Assembly (NCBI GenBank): GCA_028688225.1
Contig: JAQTYQ010000012.1
Coordinates: forward strand, 40,117-104,116
Direction: 5' to 3'
DNA length: 64,000 nucleotides
Origin: Opitutaceae bacterium
Lineage (GTDB): Bacteria > Verrucomicrobiota > Verrucomicrobiia > Opitutales > Opitutaceae
In this document: positions 44,223-53,008 of the stretch, in pieces
How the letters are laid out: each line of letters opens with the position of its first letter
How positions within the stretch are numbered: position 1 is the stretch's first letter
Made by a program: the position numbers and the translations under genes
The notes under the pieces: model-generated
Told to the model about the DNA's origin: nothing
What the model saw: only the letters and a program-made list of their open reading frames with translations
Database searches by the model: none

Positions 44223-44693
44223 GACTTATATCTCCTTTTATTAACCTCAGTGATGTTGGGGCTAAAAATGGCGTACAAACAAATGATGCCCTCTTCCCTT
44301 GGCTGCGGGGTCAGGAATTGCCTTCAAGTCGCTGGAGGCCTCGCTGTATTCGGGGGTAGAATCGGACCGTCGCTTGCGGGTGGAAACGGTGGGGTGATGG
44401 ACTCTTTGGGTCCAGTGAGGGTCCCGCATAGTGCTGCCCCAATCTCAATTTTGGAATAGGGAATTCGCCTTATTTTAGGCTTTCGGCCTGGTGAATCCGG
44501 CAAAAAATTGACGGATGCGAAGCGGCGTGCCGCGGCCCGCTCATGGTCCTCGCCTTTTTTGGAGGGAGGTTCGCTGTATCAGACGACGGCTGGCGGCAGA
44601 GCGTGACCGCCGGGCGCGCCGGGAAGCATGGACGGCCCGGCGGTCCGTCCCTACCCAGCAGGCTCTTTGGCGAACACCAATAAATTCCCGCTG
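44223..44693. other. Upstream region of the mannanase, with dispersed element copy 2
   Basis: 471 bp without a convincing gene. The first 70 bp carry the AT-rich mannanase leader. The part from 44601 to 44680 is the dispersed stem-loop element described separately. Between them only weak short frames are seen. Confidence 0.45.
44601..44680. repeat. Dispersed intergenic stem-loop element, copy 2
   Basis: Perfect 11-bp arms GACCGCCGGGC (44605-44615) and GCCCGGCGGTC (44635-44645), then a tail ACCCAGCAGGCTCTTTGGCG and onward. Copy 1 near 7966-8040 matches through most of this length, with paired changes in the stem. Copy 3 (51962-51999) has the first 18 nt identical (44601-44618) and an inner 16-nt segment inverted. 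Confidence 0.8.
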
Positions 44694-45707
44694 TTACGCG
44701 CGGATGGTGTCCCAGGCGTCGAAAATGGCGTAAGCGTTGGGAAGTTTGGCGGCGGCCCCAAACTCAAACTGGGCGATCACGCCGCCCCCCTGGTGCATCA
44801 GGGCCGCGGCCACGCGCCGCACCGCCTCGCGGCATTCCTCGGGCGTGCCGTGGGGCAAAAGCTGCTGCCGGTCGATCTCACCCCAGAAAGTGATGCGACC
44901 CTTGCAGCGCCGGCCGATCGCCTCGATGTCCATGATGAACAACTGGCTGTTGACCGCGTCCACGCCGATTTCAATCAGGTCTTCATAGATGTCGGCGATG
45001 CAGCCATCGGAGTGCATGAAGATCTTCTTGCCGGCGGCATGGGCGATGTCGCAATACTCCCTGTACAGCGGCTTGAAGAGGCGACGCCACTGGGCCGGGG
45101 AAATCAACAGGGAGCGCTGCGAGCCCCAGTCGTCCATGATCATCAGCGCGTCGACGCGGGTCCGGCTCCAGACTTCCACCTCCTTGCGGTAATAGCCGTG
45201 CACCACCCGTATCAGTTCCGATAATTCCGGGGGTTCCTCGGCCAGATCCAGATACAGGTTTTCGCTGCCGCGGAGGAACTGCATGCGCTCGAACGGACGA
45301 GCCCAGCAGGGAGCCGTCATGAACTTGTCGCTGGCGGCGTAAAGGCGGTTGACTTCCGCGGCGTCGATTTGCAGCAACGGTTCCGGCGGCTTGACCCGGT
45401 CGAGTCTGGCCCAGTCGTCGAGCAAGGGCTGTTTCACTTCGCCGATCACCCCGGCCTGCAGATTCTCGAACACGCAGCCCCATTCATCGCGGTAGATGCC
45501 CACCGCATATGCATCACCTTCAATCAGCCGGGCCAGGGCGCCGGCAGGCGGAGGGCTGAAAATATCGTCGGGATATTTTTGACCGAGCGCATCCAGCGCC
45601 GGCCGTCCATGCTCGATATGAGCGATGGGCAGCACCCAGAGTTGGCGCGGCACGCGATCCGGATGATCGCATGCCAAAGCACGATAGACACGTTCCCGGC
45701 TGGTCAT
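44694..45707 (-). CDS. URO-D-family protein, second of two
   Basis: 337 residues, of the shorter URO-D/methyltransferase type: MTSRERVYRALACDHPDRVPRQ is the typical N-terminus (ERV..AL..EPDRVP). Later come MIMDDWGSQRSLLISPAQW, KKIFMHSDGCIADIYEDLI (metal-site region, HSDG) and ITFWGEIDRQQLLPHGTPEE. It differs from the protein at 41411 in length and sequence. Such genes are common in Verrucomicrobiota and Planctomycetota carbohydrate loci; a role in demethylation or sugar-derivative metabolism is inference. The element copy 2 lies just downstream. Confidence 0.82.
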   Translation of the reverse strand: MTSRERVYRALACDHPDRVPRQLWVLPIAHIEHGRPALDALGQKYPDDIFSPPPAGALARLIEGDAYAVGIYRDEWGCVFENLQAGVIGEVKQPLLDDWARLDRVKPPEPLLQIDAAEVNRLYAASDKFMTAPCWARPFERMQFLRGSENLYLDLAEEPPELSELIRVVHGYYRKEVEVWSRTRVDALMIMDDWGSQRSLLISPAQWRRLFKPLYREYCDIAHAAGKKIFMHSDGCIADIYEDLIEIGVDAVNSQLFIMDIEAIGRRCKGRITFWGEIDRQQLLPHGTPEECREAVRRVAAALMHQGGGVIAQFEFGAAAKLPNAYAIFDAWDTIRA

Positions 45708-46171
45708 GAATTAGCTCCTTTTTGGCAAAAACATCCCCGGTGATCGGTCGACCCATTTCGACGGGCAATTTCCCGAGCATGTTTTGGTGAATCTTCGGGG
45801 AGCTTCGCAGGGCGGGTCCAGCAAAAAGATCGGGCCGCCCTCGACCGGGACGGATTCGACCTCATCCTGGCGACCGGCACGGCGCCCGCATCTGGGCCAG
45901 GGCCGCCGTGGATGAAGGCGCCGCGTTCTACTTCACGCTGCCGGAGGATCGGTAGCGATCGCTTGCACTCCACCTCAGATGTCTGGCCAGCAGAATGAGC
46001 CCGCCGAACGGGCAAGCCTGCGCCCCTGCAATTTCCAGAGGTTTTCGAAGGCCCCGGTGCTCTGCATGGCGGATCCGACCGCTGAAGCACTGTGCGGCGC
46101 GAAAAACTCCTCGCGGCGTGCAACCCGGTAGAAGCTTGCCTGTCCATCCTGCTGTCCGTATCCCTCGCGCC
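45708..46171. other. Decayed gap between the second URO-D gene and lptD
   Basis: About 464 bp. It contains the kinase remnant at 45887-45955 and otherwise nothing I can assign. The lptD frame is open back to an ATG at 45995, but that part is Arg/Pro-rich and not export-signal-like. Confidence 0.45.
45887..45955 (+). pseudogene. C-terminal remnant of a sensor histidine kinase
   Basis: A frame ending at 45955 reads RIWARAAVDEGAAFYFTLPE plus DR and a stop. This is the normal end of a histidine kinase ATPase domain (GRIWAES...GAxFxFTLP). No upstream kinase sequence is present; the preceding 100 nt are scrambled or shifted in frame. It shows that a signalling gene was once here. Confidence 0.6.
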
Positions 46172-48253
46172 GTGCTCCGTGGAACCGCCGTCCCGCTGCT
46201 GTTGCTCCTTGTCTCCGTCAGCGCCACCGCCCAGGTGACGCCGCTGGCACCCGTGGTCACGGCGGAGGACTCCACCTTCGACCTGACCACCGGGGAAGCC
46301 GTGCTCACGGGCCATCCGCGCATCGAATACGGCCCCACCCTGCTGCTGGCGGACGTGCTGCACTACAACCGGACCCAAAACCTGGTCACAGGGGAAGGCC
46401 ATTTCACGATCACGTCCGGTGCGGAGCGGGTGCTGGCGCAGAGCGGCACCTACAATCTTGCCACCGGTGTGTTTACCCTGACCGATGTGCGGGCCGGCAA
46501 TCCGCCGTATGCGATCACCGCCGCCTCCGCCACCGGCACGCGCGCCCGGATGACGCTGGGCGGCGCGGTGGTGACCTACGGCGAGCCGGGGGCCTTCGCG
46601 CCCACCCTGTATGCCGACCAACTCGTTTACGAGCCCGGCAAGCGGCTCGTCGGCGAGCACGGGCACGTGGGACTCGGCGACACCTCGTTGCTCGCGCTGC
46701 CGAAATTCGATCAGTCGCTCGAACACCCGCTCATTTCCACCATGACGGCGCGCGTCGGCTATCGGAGCAATCTCGGCGCGTACGTCGACCTGGGGCTGCG
46801 CCTGCCGGTGTGGCCCGGCGTCGACCTCGGCGCGGAGGTCGGGGAGTACACCAACCGCGGCCCGATGGCCGGCCCGCTGGGCGGGTATCGCTACGACTCA
46901 GACGGGCAGACGATCACGGGCAGCTTCAGCTCGGGCTTCATCCACGACCACGGCAACCGGCAGACCGACCTGCTCGGACGGCCGATTCCGACGGACCGCG
47001 GCTATTTCGAATGGCGCCACCAGCAGACCATCGACGACCGCTTTACGCTCACCGGCCAGTTTTCCTGGTGGCAGGACTCCGATGTCATGCGCGATTTTCA
47101 CCCCAGCCAGTTCTATCCCGTGCAGCAACCCGACGCGTTCCTGGAGGCGGCCTACGCCGGCGGAAATTACTACCTCGACCTCTTCACGCGTCTGGCGCCG
47201 AACAATTTCGAGGTCGTGCCGCAGCGGCTGCCGGAAATCCGTTTTGACCTCCTGCCGCTGCCGGTCGGCGGCGGGCTGTACGAACGCTTCCACGCAAGTT
47301 TCGCCGTGCTGCAGGAGGACCCGCTGCTCACCGGCTCCACCCTGCGCAGCAACCGCCTCGACGCCTTCTACTCGATCTCCCGCCCGATCACGCCGGCCAG
47401 CTGGCTGAGCATCACGCCGGTGGCCGGCGGCCGGATGACCTACTACCTCAAGGCCACCGGTGGACGCGACACCTATGCCCGCTGGCTGGGCGAGCTTGGC
47501 GTCGACGCCGAGCTTCACGCCAGCGGCACCTTCGACTATCGCAACGAACTCTGGCAGATCGACGGCCTGCGCCACCTCCTGACGCCGAAACTGTCCTACC
47601 GTTACATCCCGGAGGCGGAGCGCGGCCAGTCCTTCATCCCCTTGATCGACCGGGAGGCGTTTTCCACCCAGCTCCCGCCCCTCGATCTCGGGGACGTCCG
47701 CAACCTCGATCAACTGGGCGGCATGCATACGCTGCGGCTGAGCCTCGACAACGTGCTGCAGACCCGCGACGCAACCTACGGATCGCGCGACCTCATCGAT
47801 TTCAACCTGGCCTCCGATGTGCACTTCTCCCCCCAGCCCGGTCAGCGGCGGTGGTCCGAGATTTACACCGCGCTGGGGCTCACGCCCGCCCCATGGCTGC
47901 GGTTTGAGCTGTTCCAGCGGCTCTCCGTCCGCACCCTTGCGCTGCGGGAGCTCAACACGGGCCTCGAGTTCCGGGATCGCGATTGGTGGGCGCTCCGGCT
48001 GTCTTCCGCCTACCTGCAAAACGAGATCGAGCAATATTATCTCGAGTACGAACAGCGCGTGAACGAGGTCTGGAAAGGCTTCACCCGGTTGCGCTACGAC
48101 ACCCGCGCCCGGCGCTGGAACGAGCTCTCCCTCGGCCTCCGGCAGAACCTCGGCAACACCTGGAACATCCGCTATGAAATATCGTGGTATCAGGGCCGGC
48201 AACGCGAAGGCTCGTTCGGCTTTAATGTCGCGGTCGACCTGATCCGGTTTTGA
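46172..48253 (+). CDS. lptD: LPS-assembly protein LptD (OstA-type)
   Basis: About 693 residues with the GTG start at 46172, which gives a clean signal peptide (VLRGTAVPLLLLLVSVSATA, then QVTP). TTG at 46133 or ATG at 45995 are alternatives. The N-terminal OstA/LptA-like jelly-roll runs to about 180: DLTTGEAVLTGHPRIEYG, LLADVLHYNRTQNLVTGEG. The large C-terminal beta-barrel ends FGFNVAVDLIRF with terminal Phe. LptD with LptE places lipopolysaccharide in the outer leaflet of the outer membrane. This one is shorter than the 780 residues of E. coli and I see no paired CC motif. The next gene, rsmB, follows after 66 nt. Confidence 0.82.
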   Translation: MLRGTAVPLLLLLVSVSATAQVTPLAPVVTAEDSTFDLTTGEAVLTGHPRIEYGPTLLLADVLHYNRTQNLVTGEGHFTITSGAERVLAQSGTYNLATGVFTLTDVRAGNPPYAITAASATGTRARMTLGGAVVTYGEPGAFAPTLYADQLVYEPGKRLVGEHGHVGLGDTSLLALPKFDQSLEHPLISTMTARVGYRSNLGAYVDLGLRLPVWPGVDLGAEVGEYTNRGPMAGPLGGYRYDSDGQTITGSFSSGFIHDHGNRQTDLLGRPIPTDRGYFEWRHQQTIDDRFTLTGQFSWWQDSDVMRDFHPSQFYPVQQPDAFLEAAYAGGNYYLDLFTRLAPNNFEVVPQRLPEIRFDLLPLPVGGGLYERFHASFAVLQEDPLLTGSTLRSNRLDAFYSISRPITPASWLSITPVAGGRMTYYLKATGGRDTYARWLGELGVDAELHASGTFDYRNELWQIDGLRHLLTPKLSYRYIPEAERGQSFIPLIDREAFSTQLPPLDLGDVRNLDQLGGMHTLRLSLDNVLQTRDATYGSRDLIDFNLASDVHFSPQPGQRRWSEIYTALGLTPAPWLRFELFQRLSVRTLALRELNTGLEFRDRDWWALRLSSAYLQNEIEQYYLEYEQRVNEVWKGFTRLRYDTRARRWNELSLGLRQNLGNTWNIRYEISWYQGRQREGSFGFNVAVDLIRF

Positions 48254-48319
48254 TCGGCCCACCGTGCGCCGGCCACTGCCGCCCTTCTACGGTAGCGACG
48301 GCGCAAGACCTCCCTGGTG

Positions 48320-49525
48320 ATGTCCTCCATCGTCCGCAACCAGCAGCAGATCTTTCTCCGCCTGTGGCAAAGCCTGCTGCCGCACCTGCGGACCGATCGC
48401 AACCTGCCGGCACGCATCCAGGAGGCGCTCCGCCGCCGTGAATTCGGTTCCCGCGACCGGCGGTTGTATCGCGAACTGATCTACACCGCGTTGCGGTATT
48501 GGCCGTGGGTCGAGGAGCTGGCCGCCCGCGCCGGGGACGAGGCGGTGCACGCCATCGCCTGGCTCGCAGCCGACACGCCGGTCACCCATGTTTTTAGAGA
48601 AACGCTCCTCGCCACCTGGCCGCCGCTGCCACCGTCCATTTCCGCGCGGGCAGAGCGCCTGGGTGTCACCGGCGGATTGCTGCCGGAGTGGTTCCACCGT
48701 CACTGCCCCGCGGCATTCGTCTCGCCCAATCTCGAGGTGTTGCACCGCCGCGCCCGCTTGTGGATCCGTCTGCAGACCGACGCGCCGGACACCGTCTGGG
48801 CCGAATTTGCGGATCGGGGATGGCGATGGCGCCGGTCGGAAACGTGGCCCGAGGCCGGCGAAATTCTGGAGGAAACCGATCTGACGGCCACCACGGCCTA
48901 CCGCGAGGGGAAATTTGAGATCCAGGACCTGGGATCGCAGATGGTGCTCGCCAGCGTGGAAATTTCCCGCGGCGGACGCTGGCTCGACGCCTGCGCCGGC
49001 GCCGGCGGCAAGACCCTCCAGCTGGCCCGACTCCTGGGGGCGGAAGGACGCGTGGACGCCTTTGACATTCGCACCGAGGCGCTGGCGGAACTCCGTCAGC
49101 GGGCGCGCCGCGGCGGTTTCACCAACATCCAGACGCTGACGCAGGAACCGGCCGCACCGGGCTACGACGGCGTGCTGGTGGACGCCCCCTGCAGCGGCAG
49201 CGGCACCTGGCGGCGCGCGCCCCACCTGAAATGGTGCACGACATCCGCCGAGATTGCGGCCCAGGCCGACCGGCAGCAGGAGTTATTGGCGCGCTTCGGC
49301 CGGCTGGTCCGTCCGGGCGGCCGGCTGATCTACGCAACCTGCTCGCTCAGCCGCCAGGAAAACGAGCAGGTCGTGGCGGCGTTTCTGCGCGCCCACCCGG
49401 ATTTTGCCGCCGTTCCTCCCGATCGCACGTTTGGCAACCCGCGCGCGGACAACGGCCTCACGATCCTGCCCGCGCAACACGACACGGACGGTTTTTTTGC
49501 CGCCGCGCTGGAGCGCCGGCGCTGA
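48320..49525 (+). CDS. rsmB: RsmB/Sun-family rRNA (cytosine-C5) methyltransferase
   Basis: 401 residues. The N-terminal NusB-like helical region (about 1-120) is followed by a SAM-dependent methyltransferase: FEIQDLGSQMVLASVEI (typical entry), LDACAGAGGKTLQLARLL (SAM motif I), DAFDIRTEALAEL, VLVDAPCSGSGTWRR (first Cys) and IYATCSLSRQENEQVV (second Cys). The two cysteines are the catalytic and release residues of m5C enzymes. RsmB modifies C967 of 16S rRNA; NOP2/RsmF-type targets are an alternative. The ATG at 48320 is used; a GTG lies directly before it. scpA follows after 43 nt. Confidence 0.88.
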   Translation: MSSIVRNQQQIFLRLWQSLLPHLRTDRNLPARIQEALRRREFGSRDRRLYRELIYTALRYWPWVEELAARAGDEAVHAIAWLAADTPVTHVFRETLLATWPPLPPSISARAERLGVTGGLLPEWFHRHCPAAFVSPNLEVLHRRARLWIRLQTDAPDTVWAEFADRGWRWRRSETWPEAGEILEETDLTATTAYREGKFEIQDLGSQMVLASVEISRGGRWLDACAGAGGKTLQLARLLGAEGRVDAFDIRTEALAELRQRARRGGFTNIQTLTQEPAAPGYDGVLVDAPCSGSGTWRRAPHLKWCTTSAEIAAQADRQQELLARFGRLVRPGGRLIYATCSLSRQENEQVVAAFLRAHPDFAAVPPDRTFGNPRADNGLTILPAQHDTDGFFAAALERRR

Positions 49526-49568
49526 TTTTTCCGTTGCGCGGCCCCCGCTTCTCACCCATCCCGTCCCC

Positions 49569-50348
49569 GTGGTTCCCGACGCCGACCATCGCATCAAACT
49601 CCAGGTCTTTGAAGGCCCGCTCGATCTGTTGCTGTTCCTCATCCGGAAGAATGAGCTGAATATCTATGACATTCCGATCGAGCAGGTCACCCGGCAGTAT
49701 CTGGAGGCGCTTTTCGCCATGCAGCAGCTCGATCTCGAGCTGGCCGGCGAATTCTTCGTGATGGCGGCCACGCTGATGGAAATCAAAAGCCGCCTGCTCC
49801 TGCCCAAGGATCTGCAGGCGGTCGATCCCAACGCCACCGACGAGGAGGAGATGGATCCGCGCTGGGAACTGGTCCACCAGCTCATCCAATACCGCAAGTT
49901 CAAGGAGGCCGCCGGCGAACTCGGCCGGCTGGCCGGCGAACGGCAGGACCTGATCGCCCGCTACGTCTCCGCGCTTTCCGACCGCAGCGACCGGCCGCTC
50001 AGGAACACCGACCGCATCGAGCTCTGGAACGTCTTCAACGTGGTGTTGCGCCGCCTCGCCGAGAAACTGGTCGTCGGCGAGATTCATGACGAACAGGTGA
50101 CCGTCGCCGACCAGATGGAGATGCTGCTGGCGCGCCTCCAGACCCAGCCGCGATTCGTGTTCTCCGAGCTCTTCACCACCACCATCAGCCTGCGCACGCT
50201 CGTCGCCACCTTCCTGGCCGTGCTGGAACTCACCCGCCTCAAGCGCCTGCGCATCCGGCAGGATGAGGCGTTTGCCGATATTTTCTGCGAGGCGGTGACA
50301 GAGAACGCGCTTGAAACACCGGCTGCTCCGGACACCTTGACGGCGTGA
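49569..50348 (+). CDS. scpA: Segregation and condensation protein A (kleisin)
   Basis: 259 residues from GTG 49569. ScpA start: RIKLQVFEGPLDLLLFLIRK (20 residues), then NELNIYDIPIEQVTRQYLE and MAATLMEIKSRLLLPK. The C-terminal winged helix is at VATFLAVLELTRLKRLRIRQ. With Smc and ScpB it forms the SMC condensin that organises and separates chromosomes. No scpB follows, only a small gene overlapping the stop (GTGA). Upstream is rsmB on the same strand. Confidence 0.95.
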   Translation: MVPDADHRIKLQVFEGPLDLLLFLIRKNELNIYDIPIEQVTRQYLEALFAMQQLDLELAGEFFVMAATLMEIKSRLLLPKDLQAVDPNATDEEEMDPRWELVHQLIQYRKFKEAAGELGRLAGERQDLIARYVSALSDRSDRPLRNTDRIELWNVFNVVLRRLAEKLVVGEIHDEQVTVADQMEMLLARLQTQPRFVFSELFTTTISLRTLVATFLAVLELTRLKRLRIRQDEAFADIFCEAVTENALETPAAPDTLTA

Positions 50349-50599
50349 AACCTGTGCGAAAGCGGAAGAAAAAAGTGCACGCCGCGCTGCTCGGCGTCGG
50401 TCTCGACAACAAGGACGGCCACAAGCGCATCACGACCGGCGAGCAGTTTGCCATCATCGGCGGCTCGGAGGAGACGCATGAGCGCATGGCCGAGACCGTC
50501 GTGAAAACCTTCGAGGAGCTGAAGCAGATCGGCAAACCCATCGAGGAGGTCGGGCCGAAGGAGCTTACCGAAATCATCCAGCGATCAACCCCCCGCTAA
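50345..50599 (+). CDS. Small basic protein coupled to scpA
   Basis: 84 residues, GTG start overlapping the scpA stop by 4 bp. N-terminal KPVRKRKKKVHAALLGVGLD is strongly basic; the middle ITTGEQFAIIGGSEETHERM and the helical end EELKQIGKPIEEVGPKELTE are regular. I do not recognise a family. The basic start could bind nucleic acid. Coupling to scpA suggests a role in chromosome or ribosome biology, but this is context only. trxA follows after 48 nt. Confidence 0.7.
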   Translation: MKPVRKRKKKVHAALLGVGLDNKDGHKRITTGEQFAIIGGSEETHERMAETVVKTFEELKQIGKPIEEVGPKELTEIIQRSTPR

Positions 50600-50647
50600 A
50601 CCATCCCCTTCCTTGACTCCGCATCCGTCCCACAAACAGTAACCGCC

Positions 50648-50974
50648 ATGTCTGCCACCATCGCTCATCTGACCACCGATAATTTCAAGGATACGATCAG
50701 CACCGCCGCGACACCCGTGCTCGTGGATTTCTGGGCCCCCTGGTGCGGGCCCTGTAAAATGCTGGCCCCCATCCTCGAGGAACTGGCCACCGAACTCGCC
50801 GGCAAGCTCACCGTCTACAAGGTGAACACCGACGACAACGGCGAACTCGCCGCCCAGCACGGCGTCCGGGCCATTCCCACGCTCCTGCTCTTCAAGGGCG
50901 GCCAGCTCGCCGACCAATACGTGGGCATGATGGACAAGGCTTCGCTGAAAGCGAAGGTCTCCGCCAAGCTCTAG
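50648..50974 (+). CDS. trxA: Thioredoxin
   Basis: 108 residues, the standard size. Active site WAPWCGPCKM (about 29-38), VLVDFW before it, the buried cis-Pro in VRAIPTLLLF (cis-Pro near 75), and KGGQLADQYVG. A cytosolic general disulfide reductase fed by thioredoxin reductase (not in the window). Its TAG stop (50972-50974) lies inside palindrome copy C. Confidence 0.97.
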   Translation: MSATIAHLTTDNFKDTISTAATPVLVDFWAPWCGPCKMLAPILEELATELAGKLTVYKVNTDDNGELAAQHGVRAIPTLLLFKGGQLADQYVGMMDKASLKAKVSAKL

Positions 50975-51005
50975 GAACCTGTCGGACTTCGCCGCCAGGT
51001 TCCTA
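50971..51005. repeat. Stop-codon palindrome, copy C
   Basis: Perfect 11-bp arms CTAGGAACCTG (50971-50981) and CAGGTTCCTAG (50995-51005). The outer sequence equals copy A (CTAGGAACCTGTCGG), and the inner stem is altered (CGG...CCG). The left arm contains the TAG stop of trxA. The element fills nearly the whole gap to the convergent menA gene. Confidence 0.87.
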
Positions 51006-51008
51006 GGT

Positions 51009-51911
51009 TTATTTCCCGGCCACGAGCAGAGCGGCCAGCACGATCGCATAGCCGGCGAGGTAAGCGCCGCACCGGCCCAGCAGCGCGATGAGTTCGCCCG
51101 GAGCCGCGGCCCGGCGCAGTGCCCGTGCCTGCCGGAATCCGGCCAGGGCGAACAGCAACGCCGCCCCCAGGCCCGCCGGCAGGCTGCAGCACCCACGCAA
51201 CGCCAGCAGCACCGGCGCCGCCGCGGCCAGCGCGTGGGCCAGGATGAACTGCCCGCGGGCGAAGCGCTTCCCCAGGAGCACCACCAGCGTCCGTTTCCCC
51301 GCCTGCGCGTCGGTCCCGGCGTCGCGATAATTGTTCACGAGGAGGATGTTCGTCGCGAGCGCGCCGACGGCCACGGCTGCCAGCACGGTGTCGACGCCGA
51401 CGCGGCCGGCCTGCACGTAGAAGGTGACGCACACCGCGACCAGACCGAAAAAGACGAAGACGAACACATCGCCGAGCCCATGGTACCCGAGCGGATACGG
51501 CCCGCCCGTGTAGGCGATGCCGCTGGCGACGCTGACCACCCCAACGATCACCAGCCACCAGCCGCCCCATGCGACCAGCAGCAGGCCGATGGCCAGGGCC
51601 AGCCCGAAAGCCAGCCCCATCGCCCGGCGCATCGCGGCCGGCGCCACCAGGCCGGCCGCCACCGCCCGCCGCGGGCCGACGCGCGCGCCCGTGTCGGCTC
51701 CCCGGACAAAATCGTAGTAATCATTGGCAAAGTTGGCGCCGATCTGCACCAGCAAGGCAAAGATGAGGCAGATGGCCGCGGCGGCGGGCGCGAACGCACC
51801 GGCCCGCCATGCCAGCGCACTGCCCACGATCACCGGCGCCACGGCTGCCGGCAACGTCCGCGGCCGCGCGGCATCCAGCCAGATTTTCCAATGCGCTTCT
51901 TCGGCGGACAC
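51009..51911 (-). CDS. menA: 1,4-dihydroxy-2-naphthoate polyprenyltransferase
   Basis: 300 residues, eight to nine membrane helices. UbiA-superfamily motifs: ANFANDYYDFVRGADTGARV (first Asp-rich site, NDYYD) and LLVNNYRDAGTDAQAGKRT (second site, N-Y-R-D-x-x-x-D). This N-Y-R-D form is MenA-typical. It joins the prenyl tail to DHNA in menaquinone synthesis at the inner membrane. Starts at ATG 51911 (MSAEEAHWKIWLDAARPRTL). Convergent with trxA; no other men gene is here. Confidence 0.93.
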   Translation of the reverse strand: MSAEEAHWKIWLDAARPRTLPAAVAPVIVGSALAWRAGAFAPAAAAICLIFALLVQIGANFANDYYDFVRGADTGARVGPRRAVAAGLVAPAAMRRAMGLAFGLALAIGLLLVAWGGWWLVIVGVVSVASGIAYTGGPYPLGYHGLGDVFVFVFFGLVAVCVTFYVQAGRVGVDTVLAAVAVGALATNILLVNNYRDAGTDAQAGKRTLVVLLGKRFARGQFILAHALAAAAPVLLALRGCCSLPAGLGAALLFALAGFRQARALRRAAAPGELIALLGRCGAYLAGYAIVLAALLVAGK

Positions 51912-52293
51912 GGCCCGTCACCGTAGCGGAGAGCGACGCCGGGACAAGCCGATTGCAGGGGGCGTGACCGCCGGGCGCGGCGGGGCCGTCCGTGCTTCCG
52001 CTTTGTTCCAGGGCCTGGAGTTCATCGAAACGGCACCTGCCGCGAGAACACCCAGTCTGCTTTTGTCAATAAAAGAAACTACTCAAAAAATGGTAGGTCC
52101 CCCTACCCAAAATTGAGTGTTCTGGAGGCGTGCCCGCCGAACACCGGCGCTTTAAGAAAAGCACGTTCATGCAGAATCCGTGATGAGAAAACAACCGCGG
52201 CCGCCGCGCGGATGCCGGCGCGCCCTTCCCGCTTGAAAACGCCCCTCCACTCCGCGGCCCGGCACGAACGCCGCAGCCTGAAAGCCAATCTCC
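51912..52293. promoter_or_regulatory. Gap upstream of the RHS operon: element copy 3 and an interrupted palindrome
   Basis: 382 bp. Element copy 3 is at 51962-51999. An AT-richer segment at 52060-52120 holds a two-block palindrome, ACTCAA/TTGAGT outside (52081-52086/52113-52118) and GGTAGG/CCTACC inside (52092-52097/52102-52107). No complete gene is seen. This is the likely control region of the operon starting at 52294. Confidence 0.5.
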
Positions 52294-52992
52294 ATGAAAA
52301 CGAAACCGGGATCTGTCATCATTGCCTCGTTGCTGCTGTCCGCCTGGCCGGTGCAGGCGCAGACGGAAAGTTCGCCGGCCGCGCCGCGGGACCTGCGGCC
52401 GATTCCGGAAGCGCCCGCCGTGCCGGAGGCCGGCGCGGATTACTCGCTGGATTTGCAGTGGAACGAGCGCCGCGTGGATGCGACCATTGCCTACGAAAAC
52501 CCCTCGGATCAGCCCCTGGCGATCGAGGGGATCCAGTGCTCGGACGGGCTCTTCGTCGTGGATTTTCCGAAAAGCATCCCGGCGCGCGGCGCGGGCCGGA
52601 TCGACCTGTTGTTTGAAGCGAAGCCGGGGCGGCAGGGGGAGGCGGAATTTCTCCGGTTAAAGACCAGCGCCGGGGAGAAACTGATCCGCATCGCCCACAA
52701 CCGCCCGCCGGTGGCGAGCTTCGACCGGCAACTGCTGGCGTGGGAGGTGGGCGAAACGGCCGCGCCCAAATCGGCGGTTTTGACGCTCACCAACGGGATC
52801 AAGGTGGCGCAGGCGCGGGCGATGAAGGGCCATGCGGCCACGGTCGCGGACTTGGGCGGAGGCCGGTATCGGATCGAAGTGCTGCCCAAAAGCACAGCCA
52901 AACCGGGCACCTTCCCGGTGCTGGTGACGCTCGATCCGGAAGTGCCCGGCGTCATGCCGGTCATCACCTGTTCCATTGGCACGAACGACTAA
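52294..52992 (+). CDS. Exported DUF1573-like protein heading the RHS operon
   Basis: 232 residues. Signal peptide MKTKPGSVIIASLLLSAWPV ending at QAQ. The mature part has two Ig-like halves: VDATIAYENPSDQPLAIEGI with one Cys (IQCSDGLF), and later ASFDRQLLAWEVGETAAPKS. Layout and several positions resemble the protein at 38337, so both belong to the same loose DUF1573 group. The second here lacks the CHC motif. Probably periplasmic or outer surface. The next gene starts 16 nt downstream. It may help export or hold the RHS product; inference only. Confidence 0.75.
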   Translation: MKTKPGSVIIASLLLSAWPVQAQTESSPAAPRDLRPIPEAPAVPEAGADYSLDLQWNERRVDATIAYENPSDQPLAIEGIQCSDGLFVVDFPKSIPARGAGRIDLLFEAKPGRQGEAEFLRLKTSAGEKLIRIAHNRPPVASFDRQLLAWEVGETAAPKSAVLTLTNGIKVAQARAMKGHAATVADLGGGRYRIEVLPKSTAKPGTFPVLVTLDPEVPGVMPVITCSIGTND

Positions 52993-53008
52993 CCCGGGGC
53001 GGATTCCC

